From the NCBI GenBank assembly GCA_013139625.1, contig WTAK01000173.1, positions 1-9,278 of the forward strand: 9,278 bases of DNA. Direction: 5' to 3'. The stretch's first letter is position 1. Each line of letters begins with the position of its first letter. The notes under the pieces were generated by a model, which did no database searches, had not been told where the DNA came from, and saw only the letters and a program-made list of their open reading frames with translations. This DNA is from Candidatus Delongbacteria bacterium (GTDB lineage Bacteria; UBA4055). The position numbers were made by a program, and so were the translations under genes. This document shows positions 1 through 6,250 of this stretch, in pieces.

Positions 1-2210
1 ATTCAATTTCATTATCAGAGAGTAATGGTTACCAATCTAATCTTTCAATCACCCCAATAAATGGCATTGTTTCTGATACAGTCTATGTTAGATTTGAACC
101 AACAACGGCACAAAGTCATGTAGGTAAGATATCGCACTTTTCACAAAACATGGAAACTAAAAATATTGCTTTAAGTGGAGTAGCTCTTTTCCTTACAATA
201 ATCAACCTAATTCCGTCAGATAATGAAACCGTAGTAATGCTTGACTCAAATTTAGAGATATTGTTTGATAAAAATACCATAGCAGGTATCGGAAATATAC
301 ATATAAAGAGAAGTTCTGATGATTCTCTTTTTGAAACCATACTTGCAAGCTCTACTTCTATATCAGATTCAGTAGTTACGATTGATCCTGTTTTCGATCT
401 TGAGATGGGAACAGATTACTATGTTTTGATAGACAGTACTGCCTTCATGAATGTTGATAGTTTTTACTTTCGTGGTATTTATGACAAAGAGGACTGGAAT
501 TTTAGATCTTTAGCCTACTTTACAGATATTACTGCCGGATTAGTAGGTGTTACAAATGGCTCAGTAGCATGGGGCGATTACGATAATGATGGTGATCTCG
601 ATATATTAATGACTGGAAATGCAGGTTTACCAAAGATCTCAAAAGTTTATCGCAATGATCCTGAAGGATTTACAGATATAAATGCAGAATTGACGGGAGT
701 ATATCTAGGTTCAGCTGCTTGGGGCGATTACGATAATGATGGTGATCTTGATATTCTATTGACAGGATATTATTATGAGGGGGTAATTCAGAATTATATT
801 TCAAAAGTTTATCGCAATGACCCTGAAGGATTTACAGATATAAATGCAGGATTAATCGGAGTTTATTGGAGTTCTGTTGCATGGGGCGATTACGACAATG
901 ATGGAGATCTTGATATCTTACTCGAAGGGGATACAGGATCAACATACATTACTAAAATTTATAATAATGATTCAGGTGATTTTACCGATATTGGAGCAGA
1001 ACTACCTAATGTACATCGGGGTTCACTAGCTTGGGGAGATTATGATAACGATGGTGATTTAGATATTTTATTGTCAGGGGAGGATAATTCTAGCGATATA
1101 ATATGTGAGATTTACCGTAATGATTCAGGTATATTCACAGACATAGATGCAGGATTAGAAGCTGTTTGGCTTAGTTCAGTAGCCTGGGGTGATTATGACA
1201 ATGACGGAGATTTGGATATTTTGCTGTCGGGCTTTTCATCAAGAAGAGTATCTAAAATCTATCGTAATGACTCAGGAATGTTTACGGATATAAATGCGGT
1301 ATTACATGAGATGGCAAATGGCTCAGTAGCATGGGGCGATTACGATAATGATGGGGACTTAGATGTATTATTAACAGGAGAAGATAATGATGGAGAATGG
1401 GTTCGTCATTCAAAACTTTACAGTAACAATGCAGGAGTATTTACAGAGATAAATGCAGGATTAACAGGTCTTAGTTCTAGCTCTGCAGCTTGGGGTGATT
1501 ATGATAATGATGCTGACTTAGATATTTTATTGACTGGATATACCGGGTCAGAAAGCATTTCAAAAATTTATCGCAATGATCAATTAGTAGCTAATACAGT
1601 GCCGAGTTCGCCTATAAATTTAAGTACTTCATTAACTGATTCTACAGTAACTTTTTCATGGGATAAAGCAACTGATAATGAAACACCGCAAGATGGGCTG
1701 TCATATAATCTATATATCGGTACTGTTAATCAGAAAGACAGTGTTCAAAGTTCCATGAGTGATATACCAACCGGATATAGGAAAGTAGTAAATCTAGGTA
1801 ATGCAAATCAAAATAATTCATGGACAATAAAGGATTTACCTTCCGGGGAATATTATTGGAGTGTTCAAGCGATTGATCATGCTTTTGCAGGTTCTGAATT
1901 TTCAGCAGAACAAATGTTATCCTTGTCTGATATGCTATCACCTCAAAATGTTACAACTGAAATTATTGGTTCTAATATAAAGTTGTCATGGGATGCAGTC
2001 ACTGGTGCAGTAATATATTGGATTTTTGGGTCTGATGATCCTTATGGAACATTTGTTAATGTCTCAAAGGATGGAACTTTAGCAGGAGAGACTTGGACAG
2101 TAGATCGCACCGAAAGTAAGAAGTTCTACTATGTTGTTGCTGTGGATGGGGCAAAGTTACCGGCAACAACGAAAAATGTTAAGGTGGAAAAGATAGGAAT
2201 TAGAAACTAA
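1..2210 (+). CDS. Large secreted VCBS/FG-GAP beta-propeller surface protein, 5' end outside the window
   Basis: Probable exported adhesin-like or carbohydrate-binding surface protein; no catalytic motif is seen. The frame is open from base 3, so the ATG at 150 is internal. Residues coded before it (SISLS...SDTVYVRFEP...GKISH) match an internal part of the gene at 6248 (SISLS...SDTVFVKFEP...GNISH). Module order: end of a HYDIN/choice-of-anchor-like Ig domain (3-180); SbsA/Big_5-like Ig domain (about 180-510, with the ATDYYVLVDSTAF-type signature seen here as GTDYYVLIDSTAF); seven WGDYDNDGDLD units (519-1580) forming a probable seven-bladed Ca-binding propeller; FN3-like domain (about 1599-1920); C-terminal FN3-like domain with SDDPYGTF at 2031-2054 (1935-2207). 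If it shares the N-terminus of its paralogue, the true start lies about 2 kb upstream. Only 16 bp separate it from the CBS gene and no terminator lies between, so the two are probably co-transcribed. Ligand unknown. Confidence 0.93.
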   Translation, partial: SISLSESNGYQSNLSITPINGIVSDTVYVRFEPTTAQSHVGKISHFSQNMETKNIALSGVALFLTIINLIPSDNETVVMLDSNLEILFDKNTIAGIGNIHIKRSSDDSLFETILASSTSISDSVVTIDPVFDLEMGTDYYVLIDSTAFMNVDSFYFRGIYDKEDWNFRSLAYFTDITAGLVGVTNGSVAWGDYDNDGDLDILMTGNAGLPKISKVYRNDPEGFTDINAELTGVYLGSAAWGDYDNDGDLDILLTGYYYEGVIQNYISKVYRNDPEGFTDINAGLIGVYWSSVAWGDYDNDGDLDILLEGDTGSTYITKIYNNDSGDFTDIGAELPNVHRGSLAWGDYDNDGDLDILLSGEDNSSDIICEIYRNDSGIFTDIDAGLEAVWLSSVAWGDYDNDGDLDILLSGFSSRRVSKIYRNDSGMFTDINAVLHEMANGSVAWGDYDNDGDLDVLLTGEDNDGEWVRHSKLYSNNAGVFTEINAGLTGLSSSSAAWGDYDNDADLDILLTGYTGSESISKIYRNDQLVANTVPSSPINLSTSLTDSTVTFSWDKATDNETPQDGLSYNLYIGTVNQKDSVQSSMSDIPTGYRKVVNLGNANQNNSWTIKDLPSGEYYWSVQAIDHAFAGSEFSAEQMLSLSDMLSPQNVTTEIIGSNIKLSWDAVTGAVIYWIFGSDDPYGTFVNVSKDGTLAGETWTVDRTESKKFYYVVAVDGAKLPATTKNVKVEKIGIRN
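519..1580 (+). repeat. Seven tandem VCBS/FG-GAP units of 147-162 bp
   Basis: The conserved Trp codons of the WGDYDNDGDLD motif start at 570, 720, 882, 1032, 1185, 1332 and 1491, giving in-frame periods of 150, 162, 150, 153, 147 and 159 bp. Each unit reads roughly FTDINAGL, variable segment, WGDYDNDGDLDILLTG, variable segment, KIYRND. The DxDNDGDLD loop is the Ca-binding type of FG-GAP/VCBS repeats, and seven units fit an integrin-alpha-like propeller. Unit 7 has DNDADLD, with Ala in place of the loop Gly. Some copies are nearly identical at DNA level: 553-592 equals 1315-1354 exactly, and 639-687 matches 801-849 with one mismatch. Confidence 0.93.
1935..2207 (+). other. C-terminal FN3-like module shared with the beta-helix protein
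   Basis: The last 91 residues of the first protein start with LSPQNV, continue with a LSWDAVTGA strand and SDDPYGTF (2031-2054), and end in a KKFYYVVAVD strand. The same elements close the beta-helix protein at 5169-5387 (LDTPQNV, LDWNTVTGA, SDDPYGTF, KLFYYIIANS). This looks like a fibronectin type III fold. A role in anchoring or sorting is inferred only from its terminal position in two otherwise unrelated exported proteins; no canonical type IX sorting motif or LPXTG was recognised. Confidence 0.7.
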
Positions 2211-2226
2211 GGATTAGGAGAAACTT

Positions 2227-2673
2227 ATGAAATTAACTGAATTATTGAAGAACAAACAAAGTAACGAAACTTTCAAGATCGATGTTAATAGTACTGCAAA
2301 AGAAGCTGTGAAATTATTCAGTGAATACATAGTAGGTTCTTTAGTTGTTACTGATGATAGTTCTAAACTTCAGGGTATTGTTACCGAGAGAGATGTCCTT
2401 TACAAATGTGATGGTCATCCTGAAACTATGAAGATCGCCGATATTATGACTCACAAAGAAGATCTTATTATTGCTACTAAAGATGAGAATTTGAGCTATG
2501 CGATGGATGTTATGATAAATAAAAGAGTGAGGCATTTACCTGTTATTGATGATGGTAAGTTACTCGGAATTTTATCCATTGGAGATATTCTTAAACAAGT
2601 TCTTGAGCAATCAGAATCAGAGGTTAAAGAACTCAGGGAATATATTAAGAATCCTTATGGGATTAATATATAG
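2227..2673 (+). CDS. Stand-alone two-CBS-domain protein
   Basis: A 148-residue cytoplasmic protein formed almost entirely by a CBS pair (Bateman module). CBS1 spans about residues 8-60 and ends with GIVTERDVL (50-58). CBS2 spans about 72-127, with IMTHKE (73-78), HLPVIDDGKLLGILSIGDIL (103-122) and a following helix. Such pairs usually bind adenine nucleotides or S-adenosylmethionine and report energy state to a partner. Here there is no fused enzyme or transporter, no signal peptide and no membrane segment, so the target is unknown. Residues 128-141 form a charged helix. The start is fixed by AGGAG at 2216-2220, six bases before ATG. It lies 16 bp after the surface-protein stop and directly before a strong terminator, so it is probably the last gene of that transcript. 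It is an odd companion for secreted proteins. Confidence 0.93.
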   Translation: MKLTELLKNKQSNETFKIDVNSTAKEAVKLFSEYIVGSLVVTDDSSKLQGIVTERDVLYKCDGHPETMKIADIMTHKEDLIIATKDENLSYAMDVMINKRVRHLPVIDDGKLLGILSIGDILKQVLEQSESEVKELREYIKNPYGINI

Positions 2674-2682
2674 AACGCTATT

Positions 2683-2712
2683 AAAGCTCTCAAATATGAG
2701 AGCTTTTTTTTT
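2683..2712 (+). terminator. Strong rho-independent terminator after the CBS gene
   Basis: A perfect 10-bp stem (2683-2692 with 2697-2706) closes a 4-base AATA loop and runs into nine consecutive T (2704-2712). It starts 9 bases after the CBS stop codon and ends the unit formed by the first surface-protein gene and the CBS gene. Confidence 0.93.
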
Positions 2713-2756
2713 ATCATTTATTTTAAAAAATATTATTCCAAATTTCGATTAAAATA

Positions 2757-2785
2757 CTTATATTATCCGAATATATGGATATAAG
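2757..2785. repeat. Short inverted repeat upstream of the Crp-like site
   Basis: CTTATAT at 2757-2763 is the exact reverse complement of ATATAAG at 2779-2785, with an inner TATCC/GGATA pair (2764-2768 and 2777-2781) that would compete with it. It lies 10 bases upstream of the Crp-like palindrome, so it could be a second operator or simply an AT-rich chance palindrome. There is no T-tract, so it is not a terminator. Confidence 0.3.
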
Positions 2786-2794
2786 TAGATAGCG

Positions 2795-2810
2795 TGTGAC
2801 CTAAATCACA
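2795..2810. promoter_or_regulatory. Crp-type operator TGTGA-N6-TCACA
   Basis: TGTGACCTAAATCACA has two perfect half-sites with the 6-base spacing used by Crp-family regulators. Its centre (2802/2803) lies 41.5 bases upstream of the start site predicted from the TATATT box at 2832-2837, which is the position of class II Crp activation in enterobacteria. No good -35 element is seen at 2809-2814, as expected for an activator-dependent promoter. The binding factor in this organism is unknown. Confidence 0.6.
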
Positions 2811-2831
2811 TGATATGGCGATAATTGTGTA

Positions 2832-2837
2832 TATATT
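2832..2837 (+). promoter_or_regulatory. Candidate -10 element for the beta-helix gene
   Basis: TATATT (five of six matches to TATAAT) would set transcription start near 2844, 24 bases before the ATG. It is chosen for its spacing from the Crp-like site. The surrounding DNA is AT-rich and other boxes are possible, and if the organism uses Bacteroidota-type promoters this consensus would not apply. Confidence 0.4.
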
Positions 2838-2867
2838 GATTCGAAATTACTAAAATGGAGATATGAA

Positions 2868-5390
2868 ATGAGTAAAATGATTAATCTAATAATGGTGTTA
2901 GTATTTTCGACAGCATTATTCTCAACAACTTACTATGTAAATAGTGCCAGCGGTCTAAACCTAGCAGGAAGAGATGGTTCGAAAGATTTTCCGTGGAAAA
3001 CAATTAGTTACGGAATCGCAAGAGTTTCTGCGGGAAGTACTCTTGATATTTCAGGAACATTCTTGTTGATGGATGATGCTTTAACAACTGCGAATGGAAT
3101 TGAAATCACCAAAGACCTTACAATAATCGGTCATGGGATAGGAACTACTTTTGTTGATGCAGTTGGAAGTTCAACAAGAGTATTTTATGTTCCAGTGGGA
3201 ATTACTGCAAGTTTAGAGAGAATGACGATCCAGAATGGAATAACAGGATCTCACGGTGGTGGAATATTTGGAAATGATTCTTCTACACTTTTACTTGATA
3301 GACTGCAAGTAATTAATAATTTTTCAGGATTTCATGGAGGTGGAGTATCTGCGATGGGATTGTTGATGATCAATAATTCAGATATATCATACAATATTTG
3401 CGATAATAGTGGTGGTGGGATTTATAGCTCTGGTGCAAATACAACTATTGCTAATTCTACAGTTGCCTTGAATTATTCTACGGGTGATGGTACAAACGCA
3501 ATTTATTATGAAAATTTATCGGATAGTCTGATTGATTTTATTCTAGAAAATACAACAATATCTCAAAATGGTGGAATTGGTACTGGATCTACTGTTAAGT
3601 TTTATGTGAGACCTAATAGTGCTGAGATGACCTCTAATGTTTTAATAAATAGCTCTACATTTGCAGAAAATATTGGAAGTAATGCTGTTGAGATTTACAA
3701 TAGTGGAACATCTTATCACTCTGAAGTAAACTTATCAATAAAAAATTCAATATTTAATAATTTCGAATGTACATTGGAGTATGAATCCACATTATTGGGT
3801 GATGCTGTTACGAATGGAGATAAATCATATACTATAACATCTGATTATTCAATACCATATATTGGTATTGGAAATCGTCAGAATACCTATGTTATTTATA
3901 GCTCTTTAGCAGATAATGGAGGTTATACAAAAACTCATGCTTTAGAGAGAGGTAGTTTAGCGGTTAACGCAATTTCAATCTCGGTAGGAGAAACTGCATA
4001 CAATGGAGCACCTACTACAGATCAAAGAGGAGTCGGAATATATAACAGGTTTAAAGATATTGGAGCTTATGAATCGGAGATAGGTAATGAAAAGTTTTTT
4101 GTAAGTGATATTTCAGGAGATGATGCCAATAACGGATCGATCGGATCACCATGGAAAACATTATCTCATGCTCTAGATAACATAGTATTTAATGATACAT
4201 TAAAAGTTGAAGGTGACTTCGTCGATATTTCATTATCTGTGAAAAAAGATGTAACTATTATTGGAGATGGAGCAAATCAGACCAATATTATTGGAGACAA
4301 TGTGTGGCCGATATTTACAGTTTATGAAGATATCAATTTAAGTTTAAAAGATGTTGCTTTGAAAGATGGAAATACTCCCAATACAGGTGGTGGTATTGAT
4401 TCTGAAGGTAATCTGTATCTTAATGGAGTCGAAATCTCCAATTGTACTTCAGATAATGAAGGAGGTGCAATCTCTTTTGAATATAGTGGTAGAGGAACTT
4501 CAGTTTTTGAAATGACTAATTCAACAATCACAGGGAATACTGCTGGTAATATGGGAGGAGGAATAGATATTTCTTCATTTGCAAATATGGAAGTTTATGT
4601 TACAAATTCAACAATATCAGGTAATGAAAGTCAAAATGATGGTGCGGGAATTTATATTTCTACTCAATCAAGAAATGATATAGATGGAAATTTGCTTGTT
4701 GTATTGCGAAATGTAAATGTCAGTAATAATATAAGTACTACAGGCGGAAATAGTGGTATTAAGACTTTCACTTATACTGTTGGATCAATAGGTGCTGCGA
4801 ATTTAGATTTTATTATAGATAATTCGATATTGAGCAACGGAGTTTCGAATAATTATGAGCAAAATTCAAGTTTAGGTGGCACAATTAATCTAATGCGATT
4901 ATTTAGTATTTGTCAGGATTCAACTATGCCAATTACTGGTACAGGAAACCTAAACGATACAGATCCAATGTTGGCACCTCTTGATTATTATAATGGTGGA
5001 ACTACAAGAACTCATGCACTTTATGATGGAAGTCCTGCGATTGATGCAATCGCTATTAGCGATGGAACAGGAGATTATAATGGTGCTCCACTTCTTGATC
5101 AAAATGGTATTGCAATTATAAACAACATGAAAGATATAGGTTCCTTCGAAGGGTTTATTTCCGGGTCATTAGATACTCCTCAGAATGTTGTTTCTTCAGT
5201 TTTAGGTACAATTTTAACATTAGATTGGAATACTGTAACAGGTGCAAGTTCTTATGATATTTATGTTTCGGATGATCCTTACGGAACATTCAGCTATGTT
5301 GAATCAGTTCCTTCAAACACATGGACTACTTCTACAGATCCTCAGAACAAGTTATTTTACTACATTATAGCTAATAGTAGCGTGAAGTAA
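2868..5390 (+). CDS. Secreted right-handed beta-helix protein with duplicated choice-of-anchor Q modules
   Basis: An 840-residue exported protein, probably a surface-attached beta-solenoid; whether it binds or cleaves polysaccharide cannot be told and no lyase catalytic set was recognised. Residues 1 to about 19 form a signal peptide (Lys3, then a hydrophobic run to LFS). Two tandem copies follow. Copy 1 (22-403) has a YYVNSASG start, FPWKTIS, DLTIIGHG, GGG-containing helix rungs, and a choice-of-anchor Q-like end (about 351-403: THALERGSLAVNAI, DQRG, DIGAYE). Copy 2 (409-763) has KFFVSDISG, SPWKTLS, DVTIIGDG, more GGG rungs, and the end THALYDGSPAIDAI, DIGSFE (about 710-763). An FN3-like module with SDDPYGTF at 801-808 closes it (768-840). 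GGAG at 2857-2860, seven bases before ATG, supports the start. It lies between two terminators, so it is probably monocistronic and controlled by the Crp-like promoter. Confidence 0.92.
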   Translation: MSKMINLIMVLVFSTALFSTTYYVNSASGLNLAGRDGSKDFPWKTISYGIARVSAGSTLDISGTFLLMDDALTTANGIEITKDLTIIGHGIGTTFVDAVGSSTRVFYVPVGITASLERMTIQNGITGSHGGGIFGNDSSTLLLDRLQVINNFSGFHGGGVSAMGLLMINNSDISYNICDNSGGGIYSSGANTTIANSTVALNYSTGDGTNAIYYENLSDSLIDFILENTTISQNGGIGTGSTVKFYVRPNSAEMTSNVLINSSTFAENIGSNAVEIYNSGTSYHSEVNLSIKNSIFNNFECTLEYESTLLGDAVTNGDKSYTITSDYSIPYIGIGNRQNTYVIYSSLADNGGYTKTHALERGSLAVNAISISVGETAYNGAPTTDQRGVGIYNRFKDIGAYESEIGNEKFFVSDISGDDANNGSIGSPWKTLSHALDNIVFNDTLKVEGDFVDISLSVKKDVTIIGDGANQTNIIGDNVWPIFTVYEDINLSLKDVALKDGNTPNTGGGIDSEGNLYLNGVEISNCTSDNEGGAISFEYSGRGTSVFEMTNSTITGNTAGNMGGGIDISSFANMEVYVTNSTISGNESQNDGAGIYISTQSRNDIDGNLLVVLRNVNVSNNISTTGGNSGIKTFTYTVGSIGAANLDFIIDNSILSNGVSNNYEQNSSLGGTINLMRLFSICQDSTMPITGTGNLNDTDPMLAPLDYYNGGTTRTHALYDGSPAIDAIAISDGTGDYNGAPLLDQNGIAIINNMKDIGSFEGFISGSLDTPQNVVSSVLGTILTLDWNTVTGASSYDIYVSDDPYGTFSYVESVPSNTWTTSTDPQNKLFYYIIANSSVK
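2931..5159 (+). repeat. Internal tandem duplication of the beta-helix module
   Basis: 2931-4076 and 4092-5156 encode two diverged copies of one module: a YYV/FFV strand, a PWKT(I/L)S segment, a (D)(L/V)TIIG(H/D)G strand, several NSTI/GGG(I/V) helix rungs and the choice-of-anchor Q-like end. The similarity is seen in protein motifs; DNA similarity is low, so this duplication looks older than the propeller repeats at 519-1580. Confidence 0.75.
5169..5387 (+). other. C-terminal FN3-like module of the beta-helix protein
   Basis: This is the second copy of the module at 1935-2207. Within the SDDPYGTF segment (5268-5291 against 2031-2054) the 24 bases differ at only three synonymous third positions. 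It is shorter than the first copy and stops right after the last beta strand (FYYIIANSSVK). Confidence 0.7.
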
Positions 5391-5418
5391 TAGAAATTAA
5401 TTCTAATAGGTCTAAAAT

Positions 5419-5450
5419 AAAAGGCTCCTCTGTATTGAGGAGTTTTTCTT
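5419..5450 (+). terminator. Rho-independent terminator after the beta-helix gene
   Basis: CTCCTC (5425-5430) pairs with GAGGAG (5437-5442) around a 6-base TGTATT loop, and the stem can be extended by two G-T pairs and A-T pairs (5420-5424 with 5443-5447). TTTTTCTTT follows. It starts about 30 bases after the stop codon. Confidence 0.85.
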
Positions 5451-5479
5451 TGATGAAATAAATAAAAAGGAAAGCACAA

Positions 5480-6136
5480 ATGAGAAAAATAGTAATACTA
5501 ATTGTAACGATGATATTTGTAATTATGCTTAATGCACAAGAGACAAAAATAGAAGGTAATGGTTCAGTGATAAAGGCTAGCAAAGACAATTCAGATTTAA
5601 AGAAAATTGAAAAATTATCGTTTTCAGAAGAAGATTTCCCTGAATTAACAGATAAAGATCCTTCACTTCCATGGATGGATTTTTATAATATGGTATCAAC
5701 ACTAAATGATGTTAAACATCTAAAATATAGAAGGGGAAGTTTGATCGAAGAATTAAATACCTTTAACTATAGTACGATATTATCAAAGATTGAGACTAAT
5801 ACAGACAAACAAAGTGTTCGATATACAAATCTCAGTATTTCATATGGTGATACAATGCAGTTTTCAGAAAATTTTAAAGGTGGAATGTCTGAAATGTATA
5901 ATGATTTTTTCCCTAGAAATGAAATGATGTTTTATCGGTTTTTAGGTGTTGAAACTATTGAAGTTCCGGCAGGTAAATTTGAATGTACTGTTGTAGAAGG
6001 AGTTGATACAAATTATAATGTAAAATATTGGATGATCAATAATAAGCCTGGGATTTATGCCAAAATTATAGAGGAAGGAGTAGGTCAATTTGATGAATTG
6101 GAGTATTTTGTCTATGAATTAGAAGAGATTAAATAA
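5480..6136 (+). CDS. Small exported protein with DUF3108/TapB-like motif
   Basis: A 218-residue protein of unknown function. Residues 1-19 form a clear signal peptide (Arg2-Lys3, hydrophobic 4-17, cleavage expected after LNA at 17-19). There is no lipobox Cys, so a soluble periplasmic or secreted product is likely. The mature part is charged at its start, then probably beta-rich. The best clue is GVETIEVPAGKFECTVVEG (156-174) followed by a WMINNKPGIYAKI strand pair (about 183-195), a pattern like the VPAG(T/K)F signature of DUF3108 or TapB-like secreted proteins; this assignment is from memory of the motif. GG at 5469-5470 within AAAAAGGAAA lies nine bases before ATG. It starts 30 bases after a terminator, leaving little room for its own promoter, so expression may depend on read-through or on a promoter overlapping the terminator. 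Confidence 0.85.
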   Translation: MRKIVILIVTMIFVIMLNAQETKIEGNGSVIKASKDNSDLKKIEKLSFSEEDFPELTDKDPSLPWMDFYNMVSTLNDVKHLKYRRGSLIEELNTFNYSTILSKIETNTDKQSVRYTNLSISYGDTMQFSENFKGGMSEMYNDFFPRNEMMFYRFLGVETIEVPAGKFECTVVEGVDTNYNVKYWMINNKPGIYAKIIEEGVGQFDELEYFVYELEEIK

Positions 6137-6176
6137 CGGTTCTTGATTTTCAATATTAAAATATAGGGAATTATCA

Positions 6177-6205
6177 TTGACAATTCTTATAATATATTAT
6201 ATGTT
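6177..6205 (+). promoter_or_regulatory. Candidate sigma70-type promoter for the TTG-start gene
   Basis: TTGACA at 6177-6182 is a perfect -35 match; at 17-bp spacing the -10 is TATGTT (6200-6205, four of six), with TATATG at 6198-6203 as an alternative. The 111-base gap after the 5480 gene is otherwise AT-rich and holds no convincing terminator. Such boxes arise easily by chance in DNA of this composition. Confidence 0.4.
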
Positions 6206-6236
6206 TTTGGTTATTAATTAAATAATTCAATTCTTT

Positions 6237-6250
6237 GGAGGTTTGTTTTG
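6237..6250 (+). promoter_or_regulatory. Ribosome binding site that fixes a TTG start
   Basis: GGAGG at 6237-6241 lies six bases before TTG at 6248-6250, which is ideal spacing. The first in-frame ATG (6269) is 27 bases from the site and would remove the Lys-containing start of the signal peptide. The site is stronger than those of the neighbouring genes, which may compensate for the weak start codon. Confidence 0.85.

Noticed and set aside
116..340. Minus-strand open frame of 74 codons
   Set aside because: It lies opposite the strongly supported surface-protein frame, which is continuous from base 3, and shows no domain or signal of its own.
519..1580. Regular near-identical repeats as a possible CRISPR array
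   Set aside because: The repeats are about 150 bp apart, in frame, and code for a known Ca-binding propeller motif.
519..1580. Diversity-generating retroelement target
   Set aside because: The loops vary, but no reverse transcriptase gene or template repeat is visible in the window.
1726..1941. Minus-strand open frame of 71 codons
   Set aside because: Antisense to the first FN3-like module; no recognisable protein features.
2341..2535. Minus-strand open frame of 64 codons
   Set aside because: Antisense to the CBS domains, whose motifs are unambiguous on the plus strand.
2546..2752. Plus-strand open frame of 68 codons
   Set aside because: It overlaps the CBS gene in another frame and runs through the terminator hairpin and T-tract at 2683-2712.
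4322..4531. Minus-strand open frame of 69 codons
   Set aside because: Antisense to beta-helix rungs; no ribosome site or domain.
5371..5589. Minus-strand frame with a hydrophobic, membrane-like stretch
   Set aside because: The hydrophobicity comes from the reverse complement of the signal-peptide codons of the 5480 gene and AT-rich DNA, and the frame crosses a terminator.
6166..6188. GAATT/AATTC hairpin after the 5480 gene as a terminator
   Set aside because: The stem is only five Watson-Crick pairs plus two G-T pairs around a 9-base loop, and no T-tract follows. It overlaps the candidate -35 box instead.
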